This document shows, one piece after another, positions 8,085 through 17,101 of a stretch of DNA of 64,000 bases (its first letter is position 1; the number at the start of each line of letters is the position of its first letter). Source of the stretch: Streptomyces sp. CB02400 (GTDB lineage Bacteria > Actinomycetota > Actinomycetes > Streptomycetales > Streptomycetaceae); the NCBI RefSeq assembly GCF_001905725.1, contig NZ_LIWB01000014.1, positions 124,001-188,000 on the forward strand. The letters are read 5' to 3'. The notes under the pieces were generated by a model. It was not told where the DNA came from and ran no database searches. It saw only the letters and a program-made list of their open reading frames with translations. The position numbers were made by a program, and so were the translations under genes.

Positions 8085-9731
8085 TCATCCACCGTCGCTG
8101 CCGCCCGCGTCGGGTTGCCGGCGGCCGGTGCGGTCGCGGCGGGCCAGCAGCCGCTGCGCCCCGGCCAGTCCCGGCGCGAGGGGCCGGCGCAGCGCGGCGC
8201 GTGCGGCGTTGGCGCCCGGCGCGCCGTGCACGCCGCCGCCCGGGTGGGCGCCGGCGGACGCCAGGTACAGGCCCTTGACGGGCGTTTCGGGGCGCCCGGT
8301 GCCGGGGGTCGGGCGGAAGAAAAGCTGCTGGTGCATGGCCGCGGTGCCGCCGTTGATGGCGCCGCCGTGCAGGTTCCGGTCGAGGGACTGGAGGGTGGGC
8401 GGGGCGAGGACGCGCCGGGCCCTGATCGTGGACCGGAAACCGGGCGCGAAGCGTTCCACCTGGTGCTCCACGCGGTCGGCCATGAGCTCCTGTTCCTCGG
8501 CGTCCCAGACCCCGGTGAGAGAGTCCCCGCCCGCGTCGCCGGTGACGTCGTGGGGCACGTGGGTGTAGGCCCACGCGGACTCGGTGCCCCGCGGGGAGCG
8601 GGACGGGTCGGAGGTCGTCATCTGGCCGAACAGGCAGAAGGGGCGGTCGGGGACGCTGCCGGTGGCGAGCTGGGCGGCGAAGCGGGTGAGTTCGTCGATG
8701 CCGTCCGCGAGGTGGACGGTGCCGGCCCCCGCGGCCTGCTCGCAGCTCCAGGGCACCGGGCCGTCCAGCGCCCAGTCGACCTTGAAGGTGGCGAAGTCCC
8801 ACTGGAAGCCCCGCAGGTCGTCCAGCACCTGGGCGGGAACGTCCTCGGGGCCGAGGAGTTCGCGGTACAGGGCGGGCACGGCCACGTCCGCGAGGACGGC
8901 GCGGCCGGCCGCGAACGTCTCGCCGTCGGCCGTGCGCACCCCCGTCGCCCGGCCGCCGCGTACGAGGATCCGCTCGACGCGCCTGCCGCAGCGCAGCACC
9001 CCGCCGCGCGACTCCAGCCGGCGTGCCAGGGCCTCGGTGAGGGCTCCGGCGCCGCCGGCCGGCACGGGGAAGCCGTAGGTCTGTCCGAGCATCGACATCA
9101 GCCAGCCGAAGCCGCCGCTGCCCGCGGCCTCCGGTGCCAGGTCGGCGTGGAGCGCGTTCCCGGCCAGCAGCAGCCCTCCGCCCTCGCCGCGGAACTCCTC
9201 CTCCCCCAGCCGGCGCACCGGCAGGACCAGGGTGCGCGCCATGCGCAGCCCGCCCGTGCCGCGCAGCCGGACGGCCAGCCGGGCCGCCGGGCGGACGGGC
9301 GGGAAGGGGGTGAACAGGGCGTCGAGGAGGGCGGGGCGAAGGGTGTCCCACACGTCGTGCAGGCGACGCCAGGCGGCTCCGTCGCCCGGTGCGAAGGCCT
9401 CCAGGGAGTCGGCGGTGGCGTCGATACGGCGGTCGAGCACCGCGCACCTGCCGTCGCTCAGCGGGTGGGCGAGGACCTGCGGGGCGTGGCACCAGCGCAG
9501 CCCGTGGTCCTCCAGGCGCAGCCCGGCGAGGACCGGGGAGGCGGCGGCGAGCGGGTAGAAGGAGCTGCAGAGGTCGTTGACGAAGCCGTGCTCCACGCCC
9601 TGGTCGTGGCGTACGGCTCCGCCGGGCTCCGGCTGTTCCTCCAGCACCTCGACGCTCCAGCCGGCGTCGGTGAGCAGGTTGGCCGCGACCAGTCCGTTGG
9701 GGCCGGCCCCGATCACCACGGCGTCAGGCAC
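8085..9731 (-). CDS. FAD-dependent oxidoreductase, phytoene-desaturase/PYROXD2-like
   Basis: A 548-residue FAD/NAD(P)-binding protein. The N-terminal motif GAGPNGLVAANLL (residues ~8-20) and the following LEEQPEPGGAV are typical of CrtI/CrtO and PYROXD2-type oxidoreductases. The C-terminal GLYLASAGAHPGGGVHGAPG is the usual family signature. The start is GTG 9731 with GGGAGG upstream, overlapping the end of the SRPBCC gene. It is distinct from CrtI of the neighbouring operon and nearer the ketolase/PYROXD2 branch by eye. Action on a carotenoid or other long-chain substrate is plausible but unproven. Confidence 0.82.
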   Translation of the reverse strand: MPDAVVIGAGPNGLVAANLLTDAGWSVEVLEEQPEPGGAVRHDQGVEHGFVNDLCSSFYPLAAASPVLAGLRLEDHGLRWCHAPQVLAHPLSDGRCAVLDRRIDATADSLEAFAPGDGAAWRRLHDVWDTLRPALLDALFTPFPPVRPAARLAVRLRGTGGLRMARTLVLPVRRLGEEEFRGEGGGLLLAGNALHADLAPEAAGSGGFGWLMSMLGQTYGFPVPAGGAGALTEALARRLESRGGVLRCGRRVERILVRGGRATGVRTADGETFAAGRAVLADVAVPALYRELLGPEDVPAQVLDDLRGFQWDFATFKVDWALDGPVPWSCEQAAGAGTVHLADGIDELTRFAAQLATGSVPDRPFCLFGQMTTSDPSRSPRGTESAWAYTHVPHDVTGDAGGDSLTGVWDAEEQELMADRVEHQVERFAPGFRSTIRARRVLAPPTLQSLDRNLHGGAINGGTAAMHQQLFFRPTPGTGRPETPVKGLYLASAGAHPGGGVHGAPGANAARAALRRPLAPGLAGAQRLLARRDRTGRRQPDAGGSDGG

Positions 9732-10230
9732 GGGCGCCTCCCTCGTCGGGGTCCGGTGACACCACCTGGCCGAGGGGACGGCGCCGCTCGGCCTCGGCCG
9801 CGTCGGTCTCACAGATCTTCGCCAGCCTGGCGAGCATGGCGCGGTGGCGGATCTGGATCAGGGCCTCCACGGCCACGTTGTGCACCGTGCCGCCCGCGCC
9901 CCGCAGGGGGTGTTCGTCCACGACGACCAGGCAGTGGTCGCCCCAGGGGCGCAGTTCGATGGCGATGCGGGCGGTGCCGAGGGGGCCGGCCTTGGCCTCG
10001 AGTTCCAGCGCCTCGCCGGGCACACAGCGCCGGACGACGGTCTCGTTGGTCAGGCACAGGGGGCCGAGGCGGACCTCGTAGCCGATCGCCGAGCCGAGCT
10101 GTGGCCAGTGTCCGCGCACCGGTTTCGAGGAGGAGGTGCCCACGACCCAATCCGCGTACCGGGTGCCGTCCTCCAGGACGGTCCAGACGGACTGCGGGCT
10201 TGTGCTGATCAGACGATGGCGGACCGCCAC
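9724..10230 (-). CDS. SRPBCC (START-like) family protein
   Basis: A 168-residue protein with the helix-grip pattern of polyketide cyclase/START-like proteins: an N-terminal strand plus SPQSVWTVLEDGTRYADWVVG, a central beta-rich part (EALELEAKAGPLGTARIAIEL) and a long C-terminal helix. Such proteins bind hydrophobic ligands. It is the first gene of the leftward operon, and its stop overlaps the start of the FAD oxidoreductase gene. Binding a lipid or isoprenoid for the downstream redox enzymes is inference. Confidence 0.78.
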   Translation of the reverse strand: MAVRHRLISTSPQSVWTVLEDGTRYADWVVGTSSSKPVRGHWPQLGSAIGYEVRLGPLCLTNETVVRRCVPGEALELEAKAGPLGTARIAIELRPWGDHCLVVVDEHPLRGAGGTVHNVAVEALIQIRHRAMLARLAKICETDAAEAERRRPLGQVVSPDPDEGGARA

Positions 10231-10539
10231 TTCGGCCTCCCGTGTCCGTGAGTGATGTCGGTCAGCACTGGGTGCCCCTTCTGGGCGGGGTCAACCGGTG
10301 ACGTGGCTGGTGCTTGTGGGTGCCCCGTGTCGGTGTGGGCCGGGGGCGGGGTTGCGCTGCCCGGCGCCTCGTGGGTACCCCGCGTTGGTGTGGGCCGGGG
10401 GTGGTTCGCGCAGCCCGGCGCTCACGGGGTGCCGTCGCGCCCACCCGTGCCGCCCTGGGGGTACCTCCCAGGCCCTTGAGGCACTGGGGGAGGCACGACT
10501 GCCCGCGGGGACGGCGGGTGCGGCAGCCGCTGACCGGGG
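10231..10539. repeat. GC-rich non-coding gap with dispersed and tandem repeats
   Basis: No convincing gene here. Two imperfect ~55-bp units follow each other (about 10326-10380 and 10382-10433), each with a GGTGTGGGCCGGGGG core and GCCCGGCGC. The second leads into a 30-bp block (10425-10454) that recurs almost exactly at 45258-45287. A pseudo-palindrome (CTGGGGGTACCTCCCAG) and a GGCACGACTGCCCGCGG segment, the latter also near 45.3 kb, follow. It looks like a dispersed intergenic element. Confidence 0.6.
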
Positions 10540-11415
10540 TCAGGGCGTCGTGTCGCGGGTGGGGGCCAGGGCCCAGCGGATGGTTGTGGTGAGGGCTGTG
10601 CCCAGGGGGTGTACGCAGATGCTCTCGGCCGGGGGGATGCGGGGGAGGCGGAGGGCGCGGGAGGCCCAGACGGGGAGCAGGGAGACCGCGTTGGCGGCGA
10701 GGGCGCCGTACGGCAGTCTGGCCAGCAGGGGGACGGGCGGGTGGAGCAGCAGGAAGCGGGCGGTGCTGCGGGCCTCGGGGGTGGCGCGCAGCTCGCCGCG
10801 GTAGGCGGCCAGCCGCTCGGCGAGTCCGGCGCGGTCGACCGGCGGGTCGGGCACGCCGAGCGCGGTGGCGATCCGCGCCATGTCGGCGACGTACGCGTCG
10901 CAGCCCTCCTCGTCCAGGGGGCGGGCGCCGTAGCGCTGGTGGGCGCGCAGGAACATGTCGACCTCGGCGATGTGCACCCAGCACAGCAGACGGGGGTCGG
11001 ACGCCCGGTACTCCTCGCCGTCGGCGGTGGTGCCGCGCACCGTCTCGTGGACCGCCCGTACCCGGTCGACGGCCCGCTGGGCGCTGTCTGCGGTGCCGTA
11101 CGTGGTGACGGCGAGGAAGGTGCTGGTCCGCTGGAGGCGCCCCCAGGGGTCGCCGCGGAACCCGGAGTGCCCGGCGACGGCGGCCATGGCCAGCGGGTGG
11201 AGCGACTGCAGCAGCAGGGCCGACAGTCCGCCGATGAACATCGACGCGTCCCCGTGCACCCTCCTGACCGGCCGGTCGGGGCCGAACCAGCGCGGGCCGG
11301 GCGTGCCGTGGATGCGTGCGCGGTTGTCCGGGCCGTCCGGTCCGGCGACCCGGGAGAAGATCGCGTGACCGATCCGGTCGCGCAGCACCGAGCCGCCTTC
11401 CGTCAGCAGTCCCAT
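10540..11415 (-). CDS. Oxygenase MpaB / DUF2236 family protein
   Basis: A 291-residue member of the MpaB/DUF2236 oxygenase-like family, whose characterised relatives (such as latex-clearing Lcp) use a b-type heme. The family stretches are visible: an early RVHGDASMFIGGLSALLLQSLHPLAMAAV split over residues ~45-70, FRGDPWGRL, TYGT and WVHIAEVDMFL, where the histidine is a candidate heme ligand. ATG at 11415 is preceded by GAGGAGGCGGAGCGGACC; the longer open frame upstream is not supported. The substrate is unknown. Confidence 0.85.
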   Translation of the reverse strand: MGLLTEGGSVLRDRIGHAIFSRVAGPDGPDNRARIHGTPGPRWFGPDRPVRRVHGDASMFIGGLSALLLQSLHPLAMAAVAGHSGFRGDPWGRLQRTSTFLAVTTYGTADSAQRAVDRVRAVHETVRGTTADGEEYRASDPRLLCWVHIAEVDMFLRAHQRYGARPLDEEGCDAYVADMARIATALGVPDPPVDRAGLAERLAAYRGELRATPEARSTARFLLLHPPVPLLARLPYGALAANAVSLLPVWASRALRLPRIPPAESICVHPLGTALTTTIRWALAPTRDTTP

Positions 11416-11474
11416 GGTCCGCTCCGCCTCCTCGCCCACGACGCCCCATGCACCCGGTGTACCCGGCCGGGCGG

Positions 11475-11741
11475 CTAGGGAACGTCGCCCCTCCAGTCGT
11501 ACACCCGGGCGCCCGTGTCGCGGGGCGCGTACACCGCGCGGCCGCCCGCGCCGTAGCGGCCCATCTCGGTGGGCAGGCCGACGCCGTGCCTCAGTTCCGT
11601 CTCGCTGCGGCCGGTGACGTCCAGCAGCAGACCGTCCAGCGGGCCCCCGGCCAGTTCCACGTACGACCTCCCGTCGCGCGGGCCCGGATCGTCGTGGTCC
11701 GCCCCGTAGACCCTGCCGCGCATGAACTCCAGTTCGTCCAT
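11475..11741 (-). CDS. Small hypothetical protein (88 aa)
   Basis: An 88-residue soluble protein rich in Gly/Asp/Arg, containing YVELAGGPLDGLLLDVTG and YDWRGD segments. I do not recognise a characterised family, although proteins of this kind are common in Streptomyces. The ATG at 11741 has a weak GGTATGG context upstream. It lies between the Mrr-like gene and the MpaB gene, all leftward, with a 35-bp gap to the Mrr stop. Confidence 0.6.
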   Translation of the reverse strand: MDELEFMRGRVYGADHDDPGPRDGRSYVELAGGPLDGLLLDVTGRSETELRHGVGLPTEMGRYGAGGRAVYAPRDTGARVYDWRGDVP

Positions 11742-11776
11742 ACCGGCAGGATGGCATCCGGCACTGACAACCGGGC

Positions 11777-12532
11777 CTACGCCTCGTGCGCGTCCGCCGC
11801 CCAGGGTTTCGGCGTCCGTCCCCCGCTCCAGGCGAGCAGGGCGTCGCGGTTCACGCACACGATGCCGCACTGCTCGGCGTACTCGACGGCCGGCGCGGTG
11901 AAGTCGCTGGTGGTGACGACGAGGGCGACGTCCGCCCCGTGGACGGTGAAGCAGGTGCCGCCGAAGCGCTGGAGGTCCTGCGAGCCCACCTTGTTGTCGT
12001 CGCCGTAGCGCTTGCACTGGACGACGAGGCGGCGGCCGTCGGGGGTCAGGGCCGTCACGTCGGCGCCCAGGTCCCCCGCTCCCCCGACGACCTCCACCCG
12101 CGCGCAGCCGTCCCGCACGCACAGGTCGGCTATCGCCGCCTCGAACTCGTCGGGGTCCAGGACGTCGTAGTCGTACGTCTCCCCGGGGCCCGGGACGCCG
12201 TCGTGCGCGCGGACCGGTGCCGGCGCCGGTGTGTCCAGGGCGTCGAGCGCCGTCGTCGTGGCCTGCTCCAGGGCCTCGCCCGCCCGGCGGGCGATCCTCG
12301 CCGCGGACAGCCGCCGCCGTCTGCGTCCGTGGGCCAGCAGGGTCGCGGCGACCACGCACAGCAGGACGACGACCCACACCGGGCGCCGCTGCACGACCGG
12401 GGCCAGCGCGCGCACCGCGAAGCCGACGGCGATCAGGGCCGTGGCGAGCAGACCGAAGAACACGGCCGTGGCACGCAGGTCGAAGCGCCGCCCGCGGTGT
12501 GTCGGACGCGTACGGCGCTGGGGCATGGTCAC
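11777..12532 (-). CDS. Membrane-anchored Mrr-like restriction endonuclease
   Basis: A 251-residue protein with two N-terminal membrane segments (residues ~20-40 and ~48-65). A cytoplasmic domain of the Mrr_cat / type IV restriction endonuclease fold follows. The nuclease core is visible as DLGADV followed by VVQCKRY, the D-(x)n-QxK signature. GTG at 12532 has GAGAGG ten bases upstream; an in-frame ATG at 12526 would shorten it by two residues. It is solitary, with no methylase or specificity subunit nearby. Some family members act in DNA defence, others in repair or turnover. Confidence 0.78.
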   Translation of the reverse strand: MTMPQRRTRPTHRGRRFDLRATAVFFGLLATALIAVGFAVRALAPVVQRRPVWVVVLLCVVAATLLAHGRRRRRLSAARIARRAGEALEQATTTALDALDTPAPAPVRAHDGVPGPGETYDYDVLDPDEFEAAIADLCVRDGCARVEVVGGAGDLGADVTALTPDGRRLVVQCKRYGDDNKVGSQDLQRFGGTCFTVHGADVALVVTTSDFTAPAVEYAEQCGIVCVNRDALLAWSGGRTPKPWAADAHEA

Positions 12533-12701
12533 CGTGGTGGTTCCTCTCTCTGGCGGCCGGCACGAAGTGCGCCCGGGGTCACGCGGACCCGCGAAGATCA
12601 CGTACGCCGTCTGCCCGGGATCGGGCCGTTCACCGGCGTGCCGTACGCCGGCTCGGGGTAGAGGCGGTGTGTGCTGACTGCGGCGACCAGGGAGGCGGAC
12701 G

Positions 12702-13394
12702 GTGGACTGGCGGTTCTTCGCCCAGCAGATGGCTTCCATGGCCCGTGATCTCCTGGCCGAGCACACCCTCGACTCGACCCTGGAGCAGATCTCGCGCAAA
12801 GCGGTGGAGCTCGTCGACGGCTGCGACGCCTCCGGGATCCTCCTCCTGCGGGGGGACCGGGTGAGTTCGCTGGCACCGACCTCGCAGCTCGTGATCGACA
12901 GCGACCGCCTCCAGGAGCGTCTGCGCGAAGGGCCCTGCTTCGACGCGGCCCGGCCCGACCGGGCCGAACGCGTCTTCCGCATCACCGACTTCACCGCGGA
13001 CCCCGAACGCTGGACGTCCTTCGTGCCGCACTGCCGGGAGCTCGGGGTGGGCAGCATGATGGGTTTCCTGCTGTACACGCGGGAGGAGGAGCTGGGGGCC
13101 CTCAACATGTACTCCCTCAAGCCGGGGATGTTCACCGAGGACAGCGAGACGGCCGGCTGGCTGCTGGCCTCCCACGCGGCGGTCGCCTTCTCCACCGCCC
13201 GGACCGACGCCCAGCTCCAGGACGCCATCGCCACGCGGCATCTGATCGGCGAGGCGATGGGCATCCTGATAGGCCGCCACCATGTGACGGAGGACCAGGC
13301 CTTCGACATCCTGCGCACCCAGTCCCAGCGCACCAACACCAAACTGCGCGAGGTGGCGCGCCGGGTCTGCGAGACGGGCACCCTGGAGCAGTGA
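12702..13394 (+). CDS. GAF and ANTAR domain RNA-binding regulator
   Basis: A 230-residue protein with an N-terminal GAF sensor (residues ~15-165) and a C-terminal ANTAR domain (~170-225, including HLIGEAMGILI and AFDILRTQSQRTN). ANTAR proteins bind paired hairpins in mRNA and prevent termination. The GTG at 12702 follows a GGGAGGCGGACG site. There is no kinase next to it; the nearest signalling gene is the SpoIIE-type phosphatase about 750 bp downstream. Target RNAs cannot be guessed from the window. Confidence 0.88.
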   Translation: MDWRFFAQQMASMARDLLAEHTLDSTLEQISRKAVELVDGCDASGILLLRGDRVSSLAPTSQLVIDSDRLQERLREGPCFDAARPDRAERVFRITDFTADPERWTSFVPHCRELGVGSMMGFLLYTREEELGALNMYSLKPGMFTEDSETAGWLLASHAAVAFSTARTDAQLQDAIATRHLIGEAMGILIGRHHVTEDQAFDILRTQSQRTNTKLREVARRVCETGTLEQ

Positions 13395-13412
13395 CCGCCC
13401 GGCGGCAGGCGC

Positions 13413-13994
13413 TCAGCGGCTGCCGGTCCAGCTGTGGGCGACGTCGATCACGAGCCGGCCGTCGAGCCGCAGCACCCGGAACGGCAGCCGCGCCCGCACA
13501 CCGAGACCGATCTGGGTCTCGCCCTCGAAGCTGCCGGCGAACCGCGCGTCCCTGAACGTGCGGTACCCGGCGAGATCCACGCCCGGCAGGGGGCGTCCGG
13601 CGCGCGCGGGATAGGTGGCCTCGCCGGTCTCGGGGGCGTACGCGGGCGCGGCCACCCGCACCTCGAGGACGGCGCCGCCGGAGACGGGGATGTGCCGGCC
13701 CGATCCGTCCTGGTGGAGGCGGTCGACGTACCGGACCGAGTAACCGATGTCGCCGCGGGCGGCGCCGGGCAGGTCGACGACCATGCGGTCGTAGCAGGCG
13801 TGCCGTCCGGTCCTGATGTCCCGTACCGGTGTGGTCGTGCTGTCGGAGCCGGACTCGGGCAGGCTGCCCCAGCCGGTCGGGCACGCCGTGGCCCGGGCCG
13901 CCGCCGTCGGGGCGGCGGCGGCCGGGACCGTCGCCGTGGTCAGCGTGGCGCCCACGAGCACGAGAGTCGCGCAGATTGTTCTCTTTCGAAGCAT
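13413..13994 (-). CDS. Secreted AMIN-like domain protein
   Basis: A 193-residue protein with a signal peptide: MLRKRTICATL, a hydrophobic core and an AAAA cleavage region near residue ~28. The mature part is beta-rich, with RHACYDRMVVDLPGA and a final FRVLRLDGRLVIDVAHSW. This pattern matches AMIN-like secreted proteins of actinobacteria. Two cysteines in the mature protein may form a disulfide. It is convergent with the GAF-ANTAR gene and divergent from the SpoIIE gene. The molecular function is unknown; cell-wall binding is the family-level guess. Confidence 0.75.
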   Translation of the reverse strand: MLRKRTICATLVLVGATLTTATVPAAAAPTAAARATACPTGWGSLPESGSDSTTTPVRDIRTGRHACYDRMVVDLPGAARGDIGYSVRYVDRLHQDGSGRHIPVSGGAVLEVRVAAPAYAPETGEATYPARAGRPLPGVDLAGYRTFRDARFAGSFEGETQIGLGVRARLPFRVLRLDGRLVIDVAHSWTGSR

Positions 13995-14147
13995 TTTCGG
14001 CCCCCTGGGCTCGCATCCTTCTGGTATCGGGTGAGACGACCGGGATGACCGAAAGGTTGCGGCTCCGCCGCGCCGGACCGTCCGGCATGGCACATGCTGG
14101 TGGGGAGCGAACGGATGTCCCGTGCGTCCGCACCGGGAGGGTGCGAC

Positions 14148-16739
14148 ATGGATGATGCAGCCGCCGCACCGCGCGGGGAGCGGCCGGCGGGCGTGCCCGG
14201 CCGCGGCGCCGGGAAGAGGCCGGGCGCGGAGGAGCTCCGGACGGCGCATCCGGCGGCCCGGATCGAGGACGCGCTCGCGGAGCCCGTGGTGGCGGCGGTC
14301 CAGGACATCGGCGGATACGGCGGACTGGTGTACCTGCGTTCGCGGGACCGGCGCTCGCTGGTGCTGTGCGTGGTGGCCGGCGTTCCGCGGTCGCTGCTGA
14401 TGACCTGGTGGCGGGTGCCCGTGGGCGGCGCGCTGCCCATGTCCGAGGCGTACCGCAGGAGCGAGAGCCTGTGGCTGCCGGACGAGCGGGCCATGATGCT
14501 GCGCTTCCCGCAGTTCACCGCCGCGCTGCCGTACTCGTTCGGCTCCGCCTTCCACCCGGTGCACGTCGACGGCGAACCCGTGGGCGTCCTGTCCGTCCTG
14601 CGGTCGGCCGCCGGGGAGCCGTTGGACGAGCAGGCGGTGCGGGCGGCGCTGCACGACGCGGGGCGGGACATGGAGGAGCGCCTCACCGACTTCGCCCGCC
14701 GGATGCCCGGCAGGGAGGGCGCGGACGCCGTCGCGTACGGCATCGACTACGACGACCAGCCGGTCAGCGTACGGCTGCCCACGCCGCCCGCCCGGGCCGT
14801 GGCGATCGGCATGGTCGAGTGGGACCTGGACAGCGACCGGTGGTCCGGGGACGACGACGCGCTGTCCCTGCTGGGGGTCGCCCGGGAGGAGTTCGGCGGC
14901 ACCATGGCGGAGGTCGAGGACCGGGTGTGTCCCGACGACCTGTACGAGCTGCGGGCGGGCCGGCGGGAGGCGGCGGACTCCGGGCAGATCAGGGGCCGGC
15001 ACTTCAGAGTGCTGGACGAGGCCGGGGACGACGGGCGGATCCGCTACCGGCCGGTCGAACTGTGGGGGCACGTCGTACGGGCCGAGGGGGCCGCCCGGCT
15101 CCTGGTGGGCGCCCTCGTCGACGCGGCCGGCGGGGTCACCGCGGCGGAGGCCGCCGAGCGGCTGCCCGACGGGGTGTTCTCCCTGGACCAGGACGGCCGG
15201 ATCGTCTACGCCAACCGCCGCTGCCAGGAGCTGCTGGGCTGCGACCTGGAACACATGCTCGGCCACTACCCGTGGGACGTGCTCACCTGGCTGCGCGATC
15301 CGGCCTACGAGGACCGCTACCGGGCGGCGATGCTGTCGCAGGAGCCGGTGTCGTACCTGGTGCACGACCCGGACGGCGTCTGGCTGGGGTTCGTGCTCTA
15401 TCCCGGGGTGCACGGGCTGACCGGCCGCGTCTTCCGCACCAGCGCCCCCGCCGGGGCCGAGCCGGGCCGGGTCCTGGCCCCGCCCGGCAGGGAGACCGCG
15501 GCGGCGCCGGAGCTGGTCGCGACGGCCCGCGCGGGAGCCCTCTACCACGTCGTGCAGATGGCCAGTGTGCTGACCGAGGCCGTCACCGTCCGGGACGTCT
15601 GCCTGGCCGTCGCCGAGCAGCTCCTGCCCGCGTTCGGCGCGCAGGAGATCGCCCTGTACACGATCCGGGACAGCCGGATGTACCTGCTGTGGGAGTCCGG
15701 CTATCCGGAGCATTTCCTCGAGAGTTTCGAAGGGGTGCCGCTCACCGCGAACCTGCCCGGTGTGCACGCCCTGACCACCCGGCTGCCGCTCTTCTTCGAG
15801 TCGCCGGAGGCGCTGGTCAACGCCTACCCCCAGCTCCTCCTGGACCCGATGAACGCCTGGGCGTTCCTGCCGCTGATCGCCTCCGGCCATCCGGTCGGCT
15901 CCTGCATCCTCGGCTGGAACGCGCCGCACCGGTTCACGCCCGAGGAGCGCACCGCGCTGACCGCGCTGGGCGGGCTGACCGCGCAGGCGATGGAGCGGGC
16001 CCGGCTGTACGACGCCGAGTCCGCCGTCGCCCGGGGGCTCCAGGAGGGACTGCTGCCGCACCGGCTGCCCGCCATCGACCGGATGCTCACCACCGGCCGC
16101 TATCTGCCGGGCACCCAGGGCATGGCCATCGGGGGCGACTGGTACGACGTGATCAGGACCGGGCGGGGGGTGGCGCTGGTCATCGGTGACGTCGAGGGGC
16201 ACAGCGTCGGGGCCGCCGCCGTCATGGGACAGCTCCGCAGCGCGGTGCACGCCTTCGCCGCCAGCGGCCGGCCTCCGCAGGAGGTCATCACCCACACCAA
16301 CCGGCTGCTGGCGGAGCTGGAGACGGACGTCTTCGCCACCTGCTGCTACATCGAGCTCGACCCGGCCACCGGCCGCGCCCTGGCCGTCCGGGCGGGCCAT
16401 CCGCCGCCCCTGCTGCGCCACCCCGACGGGCACACGGAGAGCCTGGACCTGCCCGGTGGCGTGCTGCTCGGGGTGCAGCCGGAGGCCGTCTACCCGGTCA
16501 CGGAACTCACCCTGGCCCCGGGCAGCGTTCTCGCGCTGTACACGGACGGGCTCGTCGAGACGCCCGGCGGTGACATCGGGACGGGCATCGAGGTGATCCG
16601 CCGCTGTCTGGCACGCAGCCGCACCGACTCGGTCGAGGAGCTCGCCGACCGGCTGATCAGAACGGCCCGCCGGACCGAGGACCGCCCGGACGACGTGGCA
16701 CTGCTGCTGACGGCGTACGACTGGCGGCCCGGCCGCTGA
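14148..16739 (+). CDS. Multi-sensor SpoIIE/RsbU-type PP2C phosphatase (GAF-PAS-GAF)
   Basis: An 863-residue signalling phosphatase. By eye: an N-terminal GAF-like region (~25-190), one or two PAS regions including PDGVFSLDQDGRIVYANRR near residue ~345, a second GAF (~475-620) and a C-terminal PP2C SpoIIE domain (~630-860). The metal-binding core is GGDWYD, VIGDVEGHS, AGHPPPLL, LYTDGLVE and RPDDVALL. Such proteins dephosphorylate anti-anti-sigma factors and so release alternative sigma factors. ATG 14148 has GGGAGG upstream; earlier in-frame starts lack a ribosome site. No anti-sigma or STAS gene is adjacent. Confidence 0.9.
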   Translation: MDDAAAAPRGERPAGVPGRGAGKRPGAEELRTAHPAARIEDALAEPVVAAVQDIGGYGGLVYLRSRDRRSLVLCVVAGVPRSLLMTWWRVPVGGALPMSEAYRRSESLWLPDERAMMLRFPQFTAALPYSFGSAFHPVHVDGEPVGVLSVLRSAAGEPLDEQAVRAALHDAGRDMEERLTDFARRMPGREGADAVAYGIDYDDQPVSVRLPTPPARAVAIGMVEWDLDSDRWSGDDDALSLLGVAREEFGGTMAEVEDRVCPDDLYELRAGRREAADSGQIRGRHFRVLDEAGDDGRIRYRPVELWGHVVRAEGAARLLVGALVDAAGGVTAAEAAERLPDGVFSLDQDGRIVYANRRCQELLGCDLEHMLGHYPWDVLTWLRDPAYEDRYRAAMLSQEPVSYLVHDPDGVWLGFVLYPGVHGLTGRVFRTSAPAGAEPGRVLAPPGRETAAAPELVATARAGALYHVVQMASVLTEAVTVRDVCLAVAEQLLPAFGAQEIALYTIRDSRMYLLWESGYPEHFLESFEGVPLTANLPGVHALTTRLPLFFESPEALVNAYPQLLLDPMNAWAFLPLIASGHPVGSCILGWNAPHRFTPEERTALTALGGLTAQAMERARLYDAESAVARGLQEGLLPHRLPAIDRMLTTGRYLPGTQGMAIGGDWYDVIRTGRGVALVIGDVEGHSVGAAAVMGQLRSAVHAFAASGRPPQEVITHTNRLLAELETDVFATCCYIELDPATGRALAVRAGHPPPLLRHPDGHTESLDLPGGVLLGVQPEAVYPVTELTLAPGSVLALYTDGLVETPGGDIGTGIEVIRRCLARSRTDSVEELADRLIRTARRTEDRPDDVALLLTAYDWRPGR

Positions 16740-16742
16740 CCG

Positions 16743-16761
16743 CCGCCCGGCCACCGGGCGG
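16743..16761. terminator. Short hairpin between convergent genes
   Basis: Perfect 8-bp GC stem (CCGCCCGG / CCGGGCGG) with a CCA loop, right after the phosphatase stop and before the convergent small gene. It could serve either strand. There is no U-tract. Confidence 0.45.
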
Positions 16762-16799
16762 TGAAGGCGACGGGCGAGCGGCTGACCAGGGCGGCGGTC

Positions 16800-16997
16800 T
16801 CACAGGCAGTAGCGCACCAGCCACTCGTCCGGGTCGTAGGCGTTGCGGGCCGGGTCCGGCGCGACGGCCGGGCGCTCCTCGACCATGTCCTCCACCCGGA
16901 CCGGCTCCGGGAGGCGTCCGAAGCGGGCGTGACGCGCGGTCGCCGCCGCGTCCGTGCCCCCGTGGTCCTCGTGTGTGCGCACTGTCCCCTCGTCCAC
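16800..16997 (-). CDS. Small conserved-looking hypothetical protein (65 aa)
   Basis: A charged 65-residue protein ending in NAYDPDEWLVRYCL. The start is taken as GTG 16997, which has AGGGGAG six bases upstream; the frame is open to 17039. No signal peptide or membrane segment. I do not recognise a function. It is convergent with the SpoIIE phosphatase gene and divergent from the DUF4232 lipoprotein gene. Confidence 0.5.
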   Translation of the reverse strand: MDEGTVRTHEDHGGTDAAATARHARFGRLPEPVRVEDMVEERPAVAPDPARNAYDPDEWLVRYCL

Positions 16998-17101
16998 GGC
17001 GACTCCCCTCTCGCGGCCTCGACGCCAAGTGTCACACACCGGTGACCGGAAGCATGGCTTCCATCACAGCCGATCGCGGCCGGTACTGATCAACTCCTCG
17101 T

